Assembly (NCBI GenBank): GCA_902776545.1
Contig: CACYQO010000055.1
Span: 1 to 37,813, forward strand
From: an uncultured Prevotellaceae bacterium
Lineage (GTDB): Bacteria; Bacteroidota; Bacteroidia; Bacteroidales; Bacteroidaceae
Length of the DNA stretch: 37,813 nucleotides
Reading direction: 5' to 3'
Positions 1 to 9,769 of the stretch are shown one piece after another. The translations under genes were made by a program, and so were the position numbers. Below the pieces are notes generated by a model. It saw nothing but the letters and a program-made list of their open reading frames with translations, did not search any database and was not told where the DNA came from. Position 1 is the stretch's first letter, and the number at the start of each line of letters is the position of its first letter.

Positions 1-1545
1 CATAGCCATACGCCAGCAGACGGTGGTCTCCTCGGCATCGGCAGGACGAACTACCAATACAGAGTTCTTGCCGTGGTGGTTCTTCAGCTTCTCCATCAGA
101 CGGATCTGTGCCTCCTGCTCAACGGGCTCGTGGGTAGGACCATCCTCACCTACGCGGAAGGCATCGTGCGTCCAAATGAACTTCACGGGCAGCTCCATCA
201 GGGCAGCCATACGTACGGCGGGTTTCATATAGTCTGAGAATACGAAGAAGGTTCCGCATGCGGGGATCACACCACCGTGCAGAGCCATACCGATACAGCA
301 GCAAGCCATCGTGAGCTCTGCCACACCAGCCTCGAAGAAGGCACCGCTGAAGTCACCACGAACGAGGTCCTTGGTCTTCTTCAGGAAGCCGTTGGTGTTG
401 TCAGAGTTGCTCAGGTCGGCAGATGCGCAGATCATGTTGGGCACCTGCTCAGCCAGCTGACCGAGAACAGCAGCAGAAGCACTACGTGTAGCACTACCGG
501 CCTTCTGCTCTACCTTGCTCCAGTCGATCTTCGGAGTCTTGCCGCTGAACCACTCCTCAAGCTGAGCGGCCTGTACGGGATGACCCTTGGCCCACTCAGC
601 CTTCTCAGCATAGCGCTCAGCAACAATCTTCTTCAGCTCCTCAGCACGCTTGGCGTACATCTCCTTCACCTCGGGGAAGATCTGGAACGGATTCTCAGGA
701 TCAGCACCCAGATTCTTCATCGTGTTGATGTAAGCGTCGCCTCCGAGAGGAGCACCGTGAGTAGCGCAGTTGCTCTCGTAAGAACTGTTGTCAGCCTTAC
801 GGGCACCCTTACCCATCACGCAGTGACCGATGATCAGTGAAGGACGCTCCTTCTCAGCCTGGGCCTTCTTGATGGCCTCGCGGATCTGATCCACATTGTT
901 ACCGTCGATCTTCTGCACGAACCAGCCCCAAGCTTCATACTTCTTGGCGGTGTCCTCGCAGGTCACCACCTCAGTCTTTGTAGAGAGCTGGATATCGTTG
1001 GCGTCGTAGAACATGATGAGGTTGTCGAGACCGAGGTTACCGGCAATACGGCCAGCACCCTGAGAGATCTCCTCCTGCACGCCACCGTCAGAGATGTAGG
1101 CGTAGATGGTCTGGTTCATCACGTTGCCCAGACGAGCCTTCAGGAACTTAGCGGCGATGGCAGCACCTACAGCGAAACAGTGACCCTGACCAAGAGGACC
1201 AGAGGTATTCTCGATGCCGCGCTCAATCTCACGCTCGGGGTGACCGGGAGTCACTGAACCCCACTGGCGCAGGTTCTGCAGATCTTCCAGCGTGTACTTT
1301 CCGATAAGGCAAAGCTGGCTGTAGAGCATCGGAGCCATGTGACCGGGATCGAGGAAGAAACGGTCGCGACCCTCCCATGCGGGATTCTCGGGGTCATACA
1401 CTAAGAACTCACTGTACAGGGTGTTAATGAAGTCTGCACCACCCATGGCACCGCCGGGGTGACCCGACTTAGCCTTTTCAACCATCGAAGCAGCAAGGAT
1501 ACGGATGTTATCCGCTGCCATGTTCATAACTTTGTTGTCGTTCAT
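1..1545 (-). CDS. tkt: transketolase, 3' end outside window
   Basis: Thiamine-diphosphate enzyme that moves two-carbon ketol units between sugar phosphates in the cytosolic pentose phosphate pathway. Reading the minus strand from the ATG at 1545 gives 515 residues, open to the window edge; the family is about 670 residues, so roughly the last quarter is missing. Seen: N-terminal AASMVEKAKSGHPGGAMGGAD, the GHPEREIERGIENTSGPLGQG cofactor region, the diphosphate-binding stretch YISDGGVQEEIS (SDG where most family members have GDG), and THDAFRVGEDGPTHEP of the pyrimidine domain. The start fits well because MNDNKVMNMAADNIR leads straight into the conserved domain. It lies just downstream of the arabinose genes and would take the xylulose-5-phosphate they make, but it has its own promoter and a terminator separates it from them. 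Confidence 0.96.
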   Translation of the reverse strand, partial: MNDNKVMNMAADNIRILAASMVEKAKSGHPGGAMGGADFINTLYSEFLVYDPENPAWEGRDRFFLDPGHMAPMLYSQLCLIGKYTLEDLQNLRQWGSVTPGHPEREIERGIENTSGPLGQGHCFAVGAAIAAKFLKARLGNVMNQTIYAYISDGGVQEEISQGAGRIAGNLGLDNLIMFYDANDIQLSTKTEVVTCEDTAKKYEAWGWFVQKIDGNNVDQIREAIKKAQAEKERPSLIIGHCVMGKGARKADNSSYESNCATHGAPLGGDAYINTMKNLGADPENPFQIFPEVKEMYAKRAEELKKIVAERYAEKAEWAKGHPVQAAQLEEWFSGKTPKIDWSKVEQKAGSATRSASAAVLGQLAEQVPNMICASADLSNSDNTNGFLKKTKDLVRGDFSGAFFEAGVAELTMACCCIGMALHGGVIPACGTFFVFSDYMKPAVRMAALMELPVKFIWTHDAFRVGEDGPTHEPVEQEAQIRLMEKLKNHHGKNSVLVVRPADAEETTVCWRMAM

Positions 1546-1582
1546 AATGAATAATTAATTGTATAAAAGGATAATTTGCGTG

Positions 1583-1590
1583 CAAAGATA
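1583..1590 (-). promoter_or_regulatory. Bacteroidetes -7 box of tkt
   Basis: On the minus strand the sequence is TATCTTTG, a match to TAnnTTTG, about 38 bases before the tkt ATG. The expected -33 position falls inside the terminator hairpin just upstream. Confidence 0.7.
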
Positions 1591-1593
1591 CAA

Positions 1594-1629
1594 AAATATT
1601 CCGAAACATGCGACTGTTTCGGAATATTT
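1594..1629 (-). terminator. hairpin terminator after the GH2 gene
   Basis: Perfect 14-bp stem (1594-1607 with 1616-1629) and an 8-base loop, followed on the minus strand by a T run. It ends the arabinose operon before tkt; stem symmetry could let it work both ways. Its T run abuts the tkt -7 box. Confidence 0.85.
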
Positions 1630-1648
1630 ATTTCTAAACAAAGTTAAA

Positions 1649-4180
1649 TTATTCAGATAGCTGAATATTAACCGTTGTCTCAGCAGCCAATGACGGCATC
1701 CGGCAGGTCACTGTACGCGACTCACCAGGCGCCAGCGTCAGGTAGTTGTCAGACCAGTATGCGGGGCAGATGAGTTCGCCATGCTGGTCCTTGGCCGTCA
1801 GACGAATCATGAAGGCCACCTTGTCTGAGGGATTGCTGACCGTTGCCTCGTAAAGCCTCTCTGACGATGGTTTGACCGACAACTCACAGGACTTGGTACT
1901 GAGATTGTCGAGCATCGCATACGAACCATATTTTATAATAGGTGTATGCACCCAGTTGGTTTTTGCCCAGTCGTAGGTGTCGTTCTCAGCCACTATGAAA
2001 TACTCGTTAGTCTCTATCTCTACATCTTTTTCATCCGTCAGCTTGAGGAACATGAAGGCTGCAGGTGCATCTTTTGTATCGACGTCAAAGACTTTGACTA
2101 CTGTTCCAGGTGCAGCTTCTATCTGCTTGGCATCTTCATTGGTCTGTTCGCCCTTCAGAAGCTTCATCGATGCCTTGACATTCACTGACTCTAACGTCTC
2201 GTTGACAGCATAGACCGCCTTAGTGTGGTAATCGTAGATCAACTGCACTGGGGCGTTGGCCTTCTTCACACCATAGTAAGCGGCATTGGGCTGTTTGTAA
2301 TAGTCGTAGAGTTGCCAGTAGATGCTTGGACGTGCACTGTTGAGCATCCACTGGACGATGCCAGTGGTATGAGGCCAGCGCACACGGAAACTCTCGAACA
2401 TCGCCTTCGTGCTCTCGTAGTTCAGCATATCGGCTCTGTAGAGATATTCGTCGATATCCTTCGCCTCGCCAAAGCGCTGTTGGATCACTTCGCTCAGTTT
2501 CCCCAGGGTGTTCATCTCCGAACTCGAGGCGGTGCAGAGGATGTTCCAACGGCTGTCGATGGGGAAGAGTTGCTGGCCCAGCATCTTCTGCAACGACTCC
2601 TTCACGGGCAGTTGGGCACCGATGCCTGTCTCGGTGTTGAAACCGAAAGCTCCACCGGGAGCTTCTGGCAGATACCAGTACGACGGTCCCACATATTCGT
2701 AGGGACCTGCCATCTTCGTGCCGGACCATCCCGAGATTTCACTCTCTAAGTTCTTGGCAGAAATGATATAGTCGCGGTCGTCCTCCTGATTGAGGAACTG
2801 CTGATATTGTTTCTCCAGTTCGGGTTTGGGAATCCTGTCGCTGCCCACGAACCAGCCGATGATCGACGGATGATAGCGCAGCCACATCACCTGGTCCTCG
2901 AACGACTGAGCGACGAGGGCGATATTCTCCGGGCTGATGATGCCGCCGTAGGGCTCCTCAGTGGGAGATCCAAGATAGCTTTCCCACTCCCAATGACAAC
3001 TCCAGCCCACGAGGATCAGCAGTCCCAGTTCGTCGCAGAGGTCATAGAGACTCTGTGAGGTTCCCCAGAAGCCTTCCAGTCGGACGGTGTTCATATTCAT
3101 ATCGCGTACATATTCTAATTGCAGGCGATTGCTCTCAGGTGTGTCACGCAGATAGATGTCGTCCGTCCATCCAGCGCCTCTTAGAAGAACTTTCTTGCCG
3201 TTCAGTGTGAAGCCGCGATAACCCTCGTCAGTCAGATAACTATGTACCTCGCGGATGCCGAATTTCACGTCCTCACTATCAGAGACTTTGTCGTTCTCTA
3301 CAAACTCCAGATGGAGATCGCAGAGTTCGGGCTTGCCCATATTGTGGCACCACCACAGGCGCGGATGGTCGATATGGATTTCTGTGGGGAGGGCGAAACG
3401 ACGCTTCTCACCAGCAGCGAGTGTCACGGGACAATTGAACGGCTGGCCGTCGGCAGTGCCTTTGACAATACCTTCCACAGACTGATCTGAGAGATTCTTT
3501 AGTTCGGTGACAATGGTTAACCAAGCCTCGTCGAGCGTTTCCGTATTCACCCTTGATCTGACTGCAGAATGGGATACTGCCACGTTGCCACAGGTCTTCA
3601 CCCTGACTTCGCGATAGATGCCCATGCTCTCATCAGCAGGACGCGGGTTCCAGTCCACAAAGCCGATATTAGGTTCTCCGGGCTGGGCTCTGAACACTTC
3701 GACAGCGAGAACATTCTCCTGAGTGATGGCTTTGGTCACATCAAACTCAAACTGTCTGAACGAACCTGCCATCTCCTGACTATTGGCAATCTGCTGGCCG
3801 TTGAGCCACACATTAGCCCGATAGCAGATCCCGTCGAAGTCGAGCAACACATGTTCACCTTCTTTCAAGGCAGGCTGATTGAAGGTGGTACGATACCACC
3901 AGCTCTTCTCAAACTGTGTCTTGTCGATCTTAGCATAGTCCTCAGCCGTAAGTGCTTCTTTCTCAATACCATTCTCCGTCAGCACTCCCATAATGGTTGA
4001 AGGAACTTTCGCCGGTATCCACCCCTCAGTCTGGGCTGCCGGGGTGGACAATACGTCGCCAGTCGCAGTCACCTTGTCCGACGACTGCACCAGCCACTCC
4101 ATTGTCTGTGTTGAACTCTCCGTACATGCCGTCAAGGCTACGGAAAGCATCATAACGGCCGTCGTCTCTCTGAACCTCAT
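1649..4180 (-). CDS. GH2 glycoside hydrolase lipoprotein, exo-beta-D-glucosaminidase-like
   Basis: Predicted surface or periplasmic lipoprotein of 843 residues; the lipobox LTAC puts the lipid-bearing Cys at residue 19. A GH2 sugar-binding domain (about 60-200), an immunoglobulin-like domain (200-310) and a TIM barrel (310-600) follow, with C-terminal beta domains. At the acid/base site the usual GH2 Asn-Glu is Ser-Asp (VGSD, D448). The nucleophile appears to be E517 in FGFNTETGIG. As I recall, Ser-Asp marks the CsxA-type exo-beta-D-glucosaminidase subfamily, rather than beta-galactosidase or beta-mannosidase. The substrate is not proven: the gene starts 3 bases after the stop of a GH51 arabinofuranosidase gene, and an arabinose-containing or mixed glycan is possible. 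It is the last gene of the arabinose operon. Confidence 0.85.
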   Translation of the reverse strand: MRFRETTAVMMLSVALTACTESSTQTMEWLVQSSDKVTATGDVLSTPAAQTEGWIPAKVPSTIMGVLTENGIEKEALTAEDYAKIDKTQFEKSWWYRTTFNQPALKEGEHVLLDFDGICYRANVWLNGQQIANSQEMAGSFRQFEFDVTKAITQENVLAVEVFRAQPGEPNIGFVDWNPRPADESMGIYREVRVKTCGNVAVSHSAVRSRVNTETLDEAWLTIVTELKNLSDQSVEGIVKGTADGQPFNCPVTLAAGEKRRFALPTEIHIDHPRLWWCHNMGKPELCDLHLEFVENDKVSDSEDVKFGIREVHSYLTDEGYRGFTLNGKKVLLRGAGWTDDIYLRDTPESNRLQLEYVRDMNMNTVRLEGFWGTSQSLYDLCDELGLLILVGWSCHWEWESYLGSPTEEPYGGIISPENIALVAQSFEDQVMWLRYHPSIIGWFVGSDRIPKPELEKQYQQFLNQEDDRDYIISAKNLESEISGWSGTKMAGPYEYVGPSYWYLPEAPGGAFGFNTETGIGAQLPVKESLQKMLGQQLFPIDSRWNILCTASSSEMNTLGKLSEVIQQRFGEAKDIDEYLYRADMLNYESTKAMFESFRVRWPHTTGIVQWMLNSARPSIYWQLYDYYKQPNAAYYGVKKANAPVQLIYDYHTKAVYAVNETLESVNVKASMKLLKGEQTNEDAKQIEAAPGTVVKVFDVDTKDAPAAFMFLKLTDEKDVEIETNEYFIVAENDTYDWAKTNWVHTPIIKYGSYAMLDNLSTKSCELSVKPSSERLYEATVSNPSDKVAFMIRLTAKDQHGELICPAYWSDNYLTLAPGESRTVTCRMPSLAAETTVNIQLSE

Positions 4181-4183
4181 TAC

Positions 4184-5782
4184 TTACTTGATGTTGAGTA
4201 CGATAATTGACTTGGCGGGAACCTTTACCGTCAGCACACCCTTGTTCAGCTTGGCGTCGTTGAAAGCCTTGGGGGCTACGACATTCGGATTGTTGAAGTC
4301 GTTGCAGTCGGCCACGTTGTTCGAGGTGAGAATGCGGCCGGAGACCTGCTTGGCATTATAGCCGGCGAAGTTGAAATCGATGGTCTGATCCTTGTCGAGG
4401 CTAACGTTGGTGATTGCAAGTACAATCGATCCGTCTTGTGTCTTTGCTGCTGAGGCAGAAAGCATGGGGCAGGGACGATAGCCTGCATCCTTGGCGTCGG
4501 CCTTCTCCTTGAAGTAAGCCTTGCTCACGGCCATCACTTCCGACTCGAGGTCGAGTGGGAGCCAGGTGGCCTCCTGGAACGGGGTGTACATCTCAAACAC
4601 GTGGTAGGTCGGTGTAAGTACCATGTGGCCCGTACCCTTCTGGTCGGTGAGAATCATCGACTGCAGCACGTTCACTACCTGGGCGATGTTTGCCATCTTT
4701 ACACGGTCGGTGTACTTATGGAAGATGTTCAGACTCAACGCAGCTACAAACGCATCTCTGAGAGCATTCTGCTGGTAGAGATGTCCGGCGATGGTACCAG
4801 GCTCCTCATCCCACCACGTGCCCCACTCATCGACGAGCAGGCCGATCTTGCCCTTTGGGTCTTCCTTGTCCATAATGGCCTTGTGCTTCTGGATGACCTC
4901 CTCGATTTCCGTACACTTGCCTAAAGCCCAGTAATACTGGTCGGTGTTGAACTTCGTGGCAGAACCCTTTGAGCCTTCCCACCCCGAACAAGTATAATAA
5001 TGTAAGGAGATACCCTGCATCTGACGGCCGATGTTCTTCATCAGCACCGTAGTCCAGTCATAGTCATAGTCTGAGGCACCAGAGGCGATGCGGTAGAGCT
5101 TATTGCCTGGCTGGTCGCGCAGATAGGTATTGAACTTGCGGAATTCGTTCGAGTAGTACTCTGGTGTCATGTTTCCACCACAGCCCCAGGCCTCATTGCC
5201 GATACCGAAGTACTTCACCTTCCAAGCCTTGTCGCGACCGTTGGCACGACGCAGACGGGCCATCGGCGTGTCACCGTCACTCGTCATATACTCTACCCAC
5301 TGGGCCATCTCCTTCACGGTACCGGAACCCACGTTACCGCTGATATACGGCTCGCAGCCGAGCATCTCGCAGAGGTTCAGGAACTCGTGGGTGCCGAACG
5401 AGTTGTCCTCGATGGTGCCGCCCCAGTTGTTGTTACGCAGTGACGGACGGTCTTTCTTCGGACCGATACCGTCCATCCAGTGGTAGTCGTCGGCAAAGCA
5501 GCCACCCGGCCAGCGCATCACGGGAATCTTCAGGGCCTTCAGTGCCTCGAACACATCCTTGCGGTAGCCCTGGATGTTGGGGATCTTGGAATCTTCACCC
5601 ACCCAGAGGCCACCGTAGATACATGAGCCGAGGTGTTCTGAGAACTGCCCGTAGATCTCACGGTTGATCTTGGCTCCCGCTTGGTCGGCGTGAACAGTTG
5701 CCTTCACATTCTCTGCGGCCGTTGCTCCTATGGCAAAGGCCAGTGCGATAGTCGCGGAAAGAAAAAGTCTTTTCATATTCAA
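4184..5782 (-). CDS. abfA: GH51 alpha-L-arabinofuranosidase, secreted
   Basis: Releases terminal L-arabinofuranose from arabinan or arabinoxylan oligosaccharides. 532 residues with a signal peptide (about 1-23, ending GATAAE), so it is exported, probably to the periplasm. The GH51 barrel shows [10 protein letters not shown], the substrate-binding [13 protein letters not shown], acid/base E197 in [10 protein letters not shown] and nucleophile E319 in [11 protein letters not shown] beta-sandwich C-terminal domain follows from about residue 420. Length and motifs are normal for single-domain GH51. It begins 3 bases after araB and is 3 bases from the GH2 gene, so all three are probably translated from one message. 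The arabinose released is the substrate for araA, araB and araD upstream. A second, very different GH51 lies at 30827. Confidence 0.95.
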   Translation of the reverse strand: MNMKRLFLSATIALAFAIGATAAENVKATVHADQAGAKINREIYGQFSEHLGSCIYGGLWVGEDSKIPNIQGYRKDVFEALKALKIPVMRWPGGCFADDYHWMDGIGPKKDRPSLRNNNWGGTIEDNSFGTHEFLNLCEMLGCEPYISGNVGSGTVKEMAQWVEYMTSDGDTPMARLRRANGRDKAWKVKYFGIGNEAWGCGGNMTPEYYSNEFRKFNTYLRDQPGNKLYRIASGASDYDYDWTTVLMKNIGRQMQGISLHYYTCSGWEGSKGSATKFNTDQYYWALGKCTEIEEVIQKHKAIMDKEDPKGKIGLLVDEWGTWWDEEPGTIAGHLYQQNALRDAFVAALSLNIFHKYTDRVKMANIAQVVNVLQSMILTDQKGTGHMVLTPTYHVFEMYTPFQEATWLPLDLESEVMAVSKAYFKEKADAKDAGYRPCPMLSASAAKTQDGSIVLAITNVSLDKDQTIDFNFAGYNAKQVSGRILTSNNVADCNDFNNPNVVAPKAFNDAKLNKGVLTVKVPAKSIIVLNIK

Positions 5783-5785
5783 AGA

Positions 5786-7375
5786 CTACTTGTGATCGAC
5801 GGCGGACTGCTCGATGGGGAGGCAGCGCTTGTAGTTCTCGATGTACTTCTCGAAGCCGGCAACGTCTTCTGGAGTGGGGGCGATAGAGATACCCGTGTTG
5901 CCTGCGAAGACAACCTTCTCGAGGTAGTCGGCGAGCGAGAGCTTGTCGGGATTATTTACGGCATAGCCTGCGAGCAGGGCGATACCCCAAGCACCACCTT
6001 CGCCAGCGGTCTCCATCACAGAGATGGGGCTGTTGAGGGCAGCTGCAAGCATGCGCTGACCTACGCCGGGAGTCTTGAAGTAACCACCGTGACCTGTGAT
6101 GCGATCTACACGGATCATCTCTTCCTTGAACAGGATGTCGTTACCGATCTTCAGCACACCGATGGCACCATAGAGATGGGCACGCATGAAGTTGGCGAGA
6201 TTGAACTTGTCGTTGGCAGAACGCACGAACATGGGGCGACCTTCTGCCAGTCCCGTGACAGGCTCACCACTGACATAGTTGTAGGCCATCAGACCTCCAC
6301 AGTCGGTTTCGCCCTCCAAAGCCTTGTTGAAGAGTTTACCATAGAGTTCGTTCATATCTACCTTGATACCAAGCAGTTGCTGATATTCCTTAAAGAGTCC
6401 CACCCAGGCATTGATGTCGCTGGTGCAGTTGTTACAGTGAACCATAGCTACGAGTGAACCGTCAGGTGTGGTCACCATGTCGATCATCTCATAAGGCTTC
6501 GACAGTGGCTTTTCCAACACGATCATCGAGAACGAAGAGGTTCCAGCGCTGACGTTACCTGTGCGCTGCTTGACGGCATTGGTGGCAACCATTCCCGTAC
6601 CAGCGTCGCCCTCAGGAGGACAGACGGGGATGCCTGCCTTCAGGTGGCCAGAGACATCGAGGCGCTTAGCACCTTCAGGAGTCAGGAAACCGGCATTCTC
6701 ACCAGCGTTGAGTGACTTCGGCAGGATGTCGAGCAACTTCCATGAGAAACCCTTCGGAGCGATGAGCTCGTCAAACTTTTTCACCATCGTGGAATCGTAG
6801 GTCTTCGTGGCGGGATCGACAGGAATCATACCAGAAGCATCGCCTACACCGAGGACGAACTGACCAGTGACCTGCCAGTGGACATAACCTGCAAGGGTGG
6901 TGAGGTACTTGATGTCAGAGACGTGCTCCTCGTTGTCGAGGATAGCCTCGTAAAGATGGCTGATAGACCAACGGAGGGGGATGTTGTAGTTGAAGAGCTT
7001 GGAGAGTTCAGCAGCAGCCTTACCCGTGTTGGTGTTACGCCAGGTACGGAAGGGCACGAGGATCTCCTGTTTCTCGTTGAAGGCCATATAGCCGTGCATC
7101 ATGGCTGAGAAGCCGATGGCGGCGAGAGCCTCAATCTCGCAGTCATACTGTGTCTGAACATCCTTGCAGAGTTCGGCGTAGCAGTCTTGGAGACCATACC
7201 AGATGGCCTCGGTAGAGTAGGTCCAGAGACCATCTACCAACTGGTTCTCCCACTCGTGTGAGCCCTGTGCGATGGGTTTGTTGTCCTCGTCGATGAGGAC
7301 GGCCTTTATGCGGGTAGAGCCAAATTCAATACCGAGAATAGCCTTACCTGCTTCGATTGTCTGTTTTGCTGTCAT
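5786..7375 (-). CDS. araB: FGGY-family carbohydrate kinase, L-ribulokinase
   Basis: Phosphorylates L-ribulose with ATP, the second step of arabinose catabolism. 529 residues. The N-terminal FGGY domain has the phosphate-binding LGIEFGSTRIKAVLIDE. Later come GDASGMIPVD, GDAGTGMVATNAV and GNVSAGTSSFSM, and the C-terminal FGGY domain has ITGHGGYFKTPG and ETAGEGGAWGIALLAGY. By sequence alone it could be called a xylulokinase. The location between araA and an arabinofuranosidase, with araD and araR in the same run, makes ribulokinase the better call. It is separated from araA by 88 bases that hold a large imperfect hairpin. Confidence 0.88.
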   Translation of the reverse strand: MTAKQTIEAGKAILGIEFGSTRIKAVLIDEDNKPIAQGSHEWENQLVDGLWTYSTEAIWYGLQDCYAELCKDVQTQYDCEIEALAAIGFSAMMHGYMAFNEKQEILVPFRTWRNTNTGKAAAELSKLFNYNIPLRWSISHLYEAILDNEEHVSDIKYLTTLAGYVHWQVTGQFVLGVGDASGMIPVDPATKTYDSTMVKKFDELIAPKGFSWKLLDILPKSLNAGENAGFLTPEGAKRLDVSGHLKAGIPVCPPEGDAGTGMVATNAVKQRTGNVSAGTSSFSMIVLEKPLSKPYEMIDMVTTPDGSLVAMVHCNNCTSDINAWVGLFKEYQQLLGIKVDMNELYGKLFNKALEGETDCGGLMAYNYVSGEPVTGLAEGRPMFVRSANDKFNLANFMRAHLYGAIGVLKIGNDILFKEEMIRVDRITGHGGYFKTPGVGQRMLAAALNSPISVMETAGEGGAWGIALLAGYAVNNPDKLSLADYLEKVVFAGNTGISIAPTPEDVAGFEKYIENYKRCLPIEQSAVDHK

Positions 7376-7391
7376 AGTCTTTAATTATTTT

Positions 7392-7453
7392 AACACAGAG
7401 GTACAGAGTTACAGAGATTTTGTTTTTTCTCTGTGTCTCTGTATCTCTGTGTT
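7392..7453. repeat. inverted repeat built from 8-bp units, araA-araB spacer
   Basis: Two 26-base arms (7392-7417 and 7428-7453) are complementary at 23 positions around a 10-base T-rich loop. Each arm is three copies of an 8-base unit (ACAGAGnT in the left arm, TCTCTGTn in the right). In the operon transcript this folds into a long hairpin directly before araB. It could protect or process the message, adjust araB translation, or be a dispersed repeat element. Confidence 0.85.
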
Positions 7454-7463
7454 TAATTATGTT

Positions 7464-9005
7464 TTAACGGAGTGCTTTATTCAACATGTAGTACATCTCG
7501 TTGTTCTGGAGCGTCTGCTTGAAGTCGGCGATGTTAGTATCCTTGTTGATACGGACGTACTCGATGCCGAGCATCTCAGCTAAGTCAGCCCAGTACTCTT
7601 CGTTGATGTCGTAAGAGAAGGCGCTGTGATGGGTACCACCAGCGAGGATCCAGGCGGCTGCACCGATTTCGAAGGTGGGCTGTGGAATCCAGAGGGCTGA
7701 GGCCACGGGGAGGTTTGGCATGGGCTTCGGCTCGATGCACTCCACCTCCTGAGAAATGAGACGGAAACGGTTGCCGAGGTCGACGACAGTAGCCTTGATA
7801 CCAGCACCGGTCTTTGAGGTGAATACCAGACGAGCGGTCTGCTGCTTGCGGATACCGATGCCGAGGAAGTGAACTTCGAGCTTGGGCTTATCGGTAGCAA
7901 TCAGCGGACAGACCTCAAGCATGTGGCTCTGGAGACAAGACGAGCGGTCGCCTGCGAAATTAAGCGTGTAGTCCTCGAGGAAGGAACAGCCGATTGGCAT
8001 ACCCTGCTGGATGACCCAGAGAGTGCGATAGAGACAAGCCGTCTTCCAGTCACCCTCAGCACCGAAGCCATAACCCTCTTCCATCAGACGCTGTGAAGCG
8101 AGGCCTGGAATCTGGTCGAAACCACAGAAGTCAGGAGCGTCGATGTCAGCATCACCGAGGTCGTCGAAGTTGGTGGTGAAAGCGGTAGCACCCTCATCCT
8201 TCAGTACGCGACGCAGGGCAATCTCTGCCTTGGCAGCGTTCTTCACCTTCTCCCAATAGACCTGTTCGCCGCTCTCGTCGATCTTGATGGTGTAGAGCTT
8301 TTTGTACTCATCGACGAGGGCATCTGCCTCAGCGTCGGTGACCTTCTTGAAGTACTCCATCAGCGAGGAGACGGGGTAGTAGTCCACATGATAGCCCAGA
8401 CGCTGCTCGAACTCCACGCGGTCGCCATCGGTCACTGCTACGTTGTTCATGTTCATACCGAACATCAGGCAGCGTACGTTGTGGGCATCAGCCACACCGG
8501 CAGCCACACGTGCCCAGACGGCAATCTGCTTCTGGGCATTCTCGTCCTTCCAGTAGCCGCAGACCACTTTGCGGGCAATGCGCATACGGGTACAGATATG
8601 TCCGAACTCGATATCGCCGTGAGCCGACTGGTTGAGGTTCATGAAGTCCATGTCCATCGTCTCCCAGGGAATCTCAGCGTTGTACTGTGTGTGGAAGTGG
8701 AGGAGGGGCTTCTGCAACTGCTGCAGACCCTTGATCCACATCTTGGCGGGTGAAAAAGTGTGCATCCAGGTGATGATACCGACGCACTTCTCGTCGTTGT
8801 TGGCGGCCAGCATCACCTGCTCTACTTCCTTCGAGCTGTTAGCCGTGCCCTTATACACGATCTTCACAGGGATGTTGCCAGAGGCATTCAGACCATCAAC
8901 CATCTCCTTAGAGTGACCATCGACTGCGACGACTGCATCGCCACCATAGAGCAACTGTGCACCAGTCACCCACCAAATCTCGTAATTTTCAAATGCTTTA
9001 ATCAT
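7464..9005 (-). CDS. araA: L-arabinose isomerase
   Basis: Converts L-arabinose to L-ribulose in the cytosol with a divalent metal. 513 residues, close to the usual 500. The N-terminus MIKAFENYEIWWVTGAQLLYG is typical of the family. The body shows WMHTFSPAKMWI, LHFHTQYNAEIPW, MNLNQSAHGDIEFGHI, the metal-site region LMEEGYGFGAEGDWK and the late His pair in GGTHHSAFSY. The gene follows araD by 34 bases in the order araR-araD-araA-araB, an order I associate with other Bacteroidales. Confidence 0.97.
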   Translation of the reverse strand: MIKAFENYEIWWVTGAQLLYGGDAVVAVDGHSKEMVDGLNASGNIPVKIVYKGTANSSKEVEQVMLAANNDEKCVGIITWMHTFSPAKMWIKGLQQLQKPLLHFHTQYNAEIPWETMDMDFMNLNQSAHGDIEFGHICTRMRIARKVVCGYWKDENAQKQIAVWARVAAGVADAHNVRCLMFGMNMNNVAVTDGDRVEFEQRLGYHVDYYPVSSLMEYFKKVTDAEADALVDEYKKLYTIKIDESGEQVYWEKVKNAAKAEIALRRVLKDEGATAFTTNFDDLGDADIDAPDFCGFDQIPGLASQRLMEEGYGFGAEGDWKTACLYRTLWVIQQGMPIGCSFLEDYTLNFAGDRSSCLQSHMLEVCPLIATDKPKLEVHFLGIGIRKQQTARLVFTSKTGAGIKATVVDLGNRFRLISQEVECIEPKPMPNLPVASALWIPQPTFEIGAAAWILAGGTHHSAFSYDINEEYWADLAEMLGIEYVRINKDTNIADFKQTLQNNEMYYMLNKALR

Positions 9006-9039
9006 AATTGTGATATTAAGTTTTTAAGTTGATATTTGT

Positions 9040-9750
9040 TTAATGCTTTTGTCCTTTTTGGCCGTAGTAGGCATTGGGGCCGTGCTTGCGCATGTAATGC
9101 TTCTCGATGAGGAGCGGATTCATCGTCAGGTTTGGATTGACATTGAAGGCGATGAAAGCCATCTTGGCACACTGCTCCATGACCTTGGCGTTGTAAACGG
9201 CATTGTCGGGAGAGGTTCCCCATGAGAAGGGACCGTGGTTCTTCACTAAAACAGCAGGCGTGTGATCAGGGTTGATCTTACGGATATTGAGGATCTCGTC
9301 GACGATGACGTTACCCGTCTCCAACTCGTAATTGCCCTTCACTTCAGCCTCCGTCATATCACGGGTACAAGGGATAGCCTGATAGAAGTAGTCGGCATGG
9401 GTGGTGCCGATGTTGGGGATGTCACGGCCGGCCTGTGCGAAGGCAGTGGCATAGGTAGAGTGGGTGTGTACCACACCCTGGATGTTGGGGAATGCCTTAT
9501 ATAAAACAAGGTGTGTTGGGGTGTCGGATGACGGATTGAGGTCACCGTCAACCACCTCACCCGTCTGGAGGTCTACCACCACCATGTCGGATGCTTTCAT
9601 CACGTCGTAGTCCACACCTGAGGGTTTGATGACTACCAGACCGTTCTCGCGGTCAATACCTGAGACATTTCCCCAAGTGAAAATCACGAGGTTCTGCTTG
9701 ACCAAGTCAAGATTAGCCTTGAATACTTTTTCTTTTAATTCTTCGAGCAT
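9040..9750 (-). CDS. araD: L-ribulose-5-phosphate 4-epimerase
   Basis: Class II aldolase-fold enzyme that turns L-ribulose-5-phosphate into D-xylulose-5-phosphate, the product taken up by transketolase. 236 residues from [20 protein letters not shown]. The open frame continues upstream to 9831, but the extra 27 residues run back through the 3' end of araR and are AT-rich spacer translation, so the ATG at 9750 is preferred. Seen: [10 protein letters not shown], the metal-binding [14 protein letters not shown] with two His, IGTTHADYF, and [11 protein letters not shown]. The C-terminus [14 protein letters not shown] is also typical of the family. The 19-base gap to araR indicates cotranscription. 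Confidence 0.97.
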   Translation of the reverse strand: MLEELKEKVFKANLDLVKQNLVIFTWGNVSGIDRENGLVVIKPSGVDYDVMKASDMVVVDLQTGEVVDGDLNPSSDTPTHLVLYKAFPNIQGVVHTHSTYATAFAQAGRDIPNIGTTHADYFYQAIPCTRDMTEAEVKGNYELETGNVIVDEILNIRKINPDHTPAVLVKNHGPFSWGTSPDNAVYNAKVMEQCAKMAFIAFNVNPNLTMNPLLIEKHYMRKHGPNAYYGQKGQKH

Positions 9751-9769
9751 ATTGTTAGTTGTTTGATAA

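Noticed and set aside
277-840. 187-residue plus-strand frame opposite transketolase
   Set aside because: Shadow of the transketolase gene; no start context or family features.
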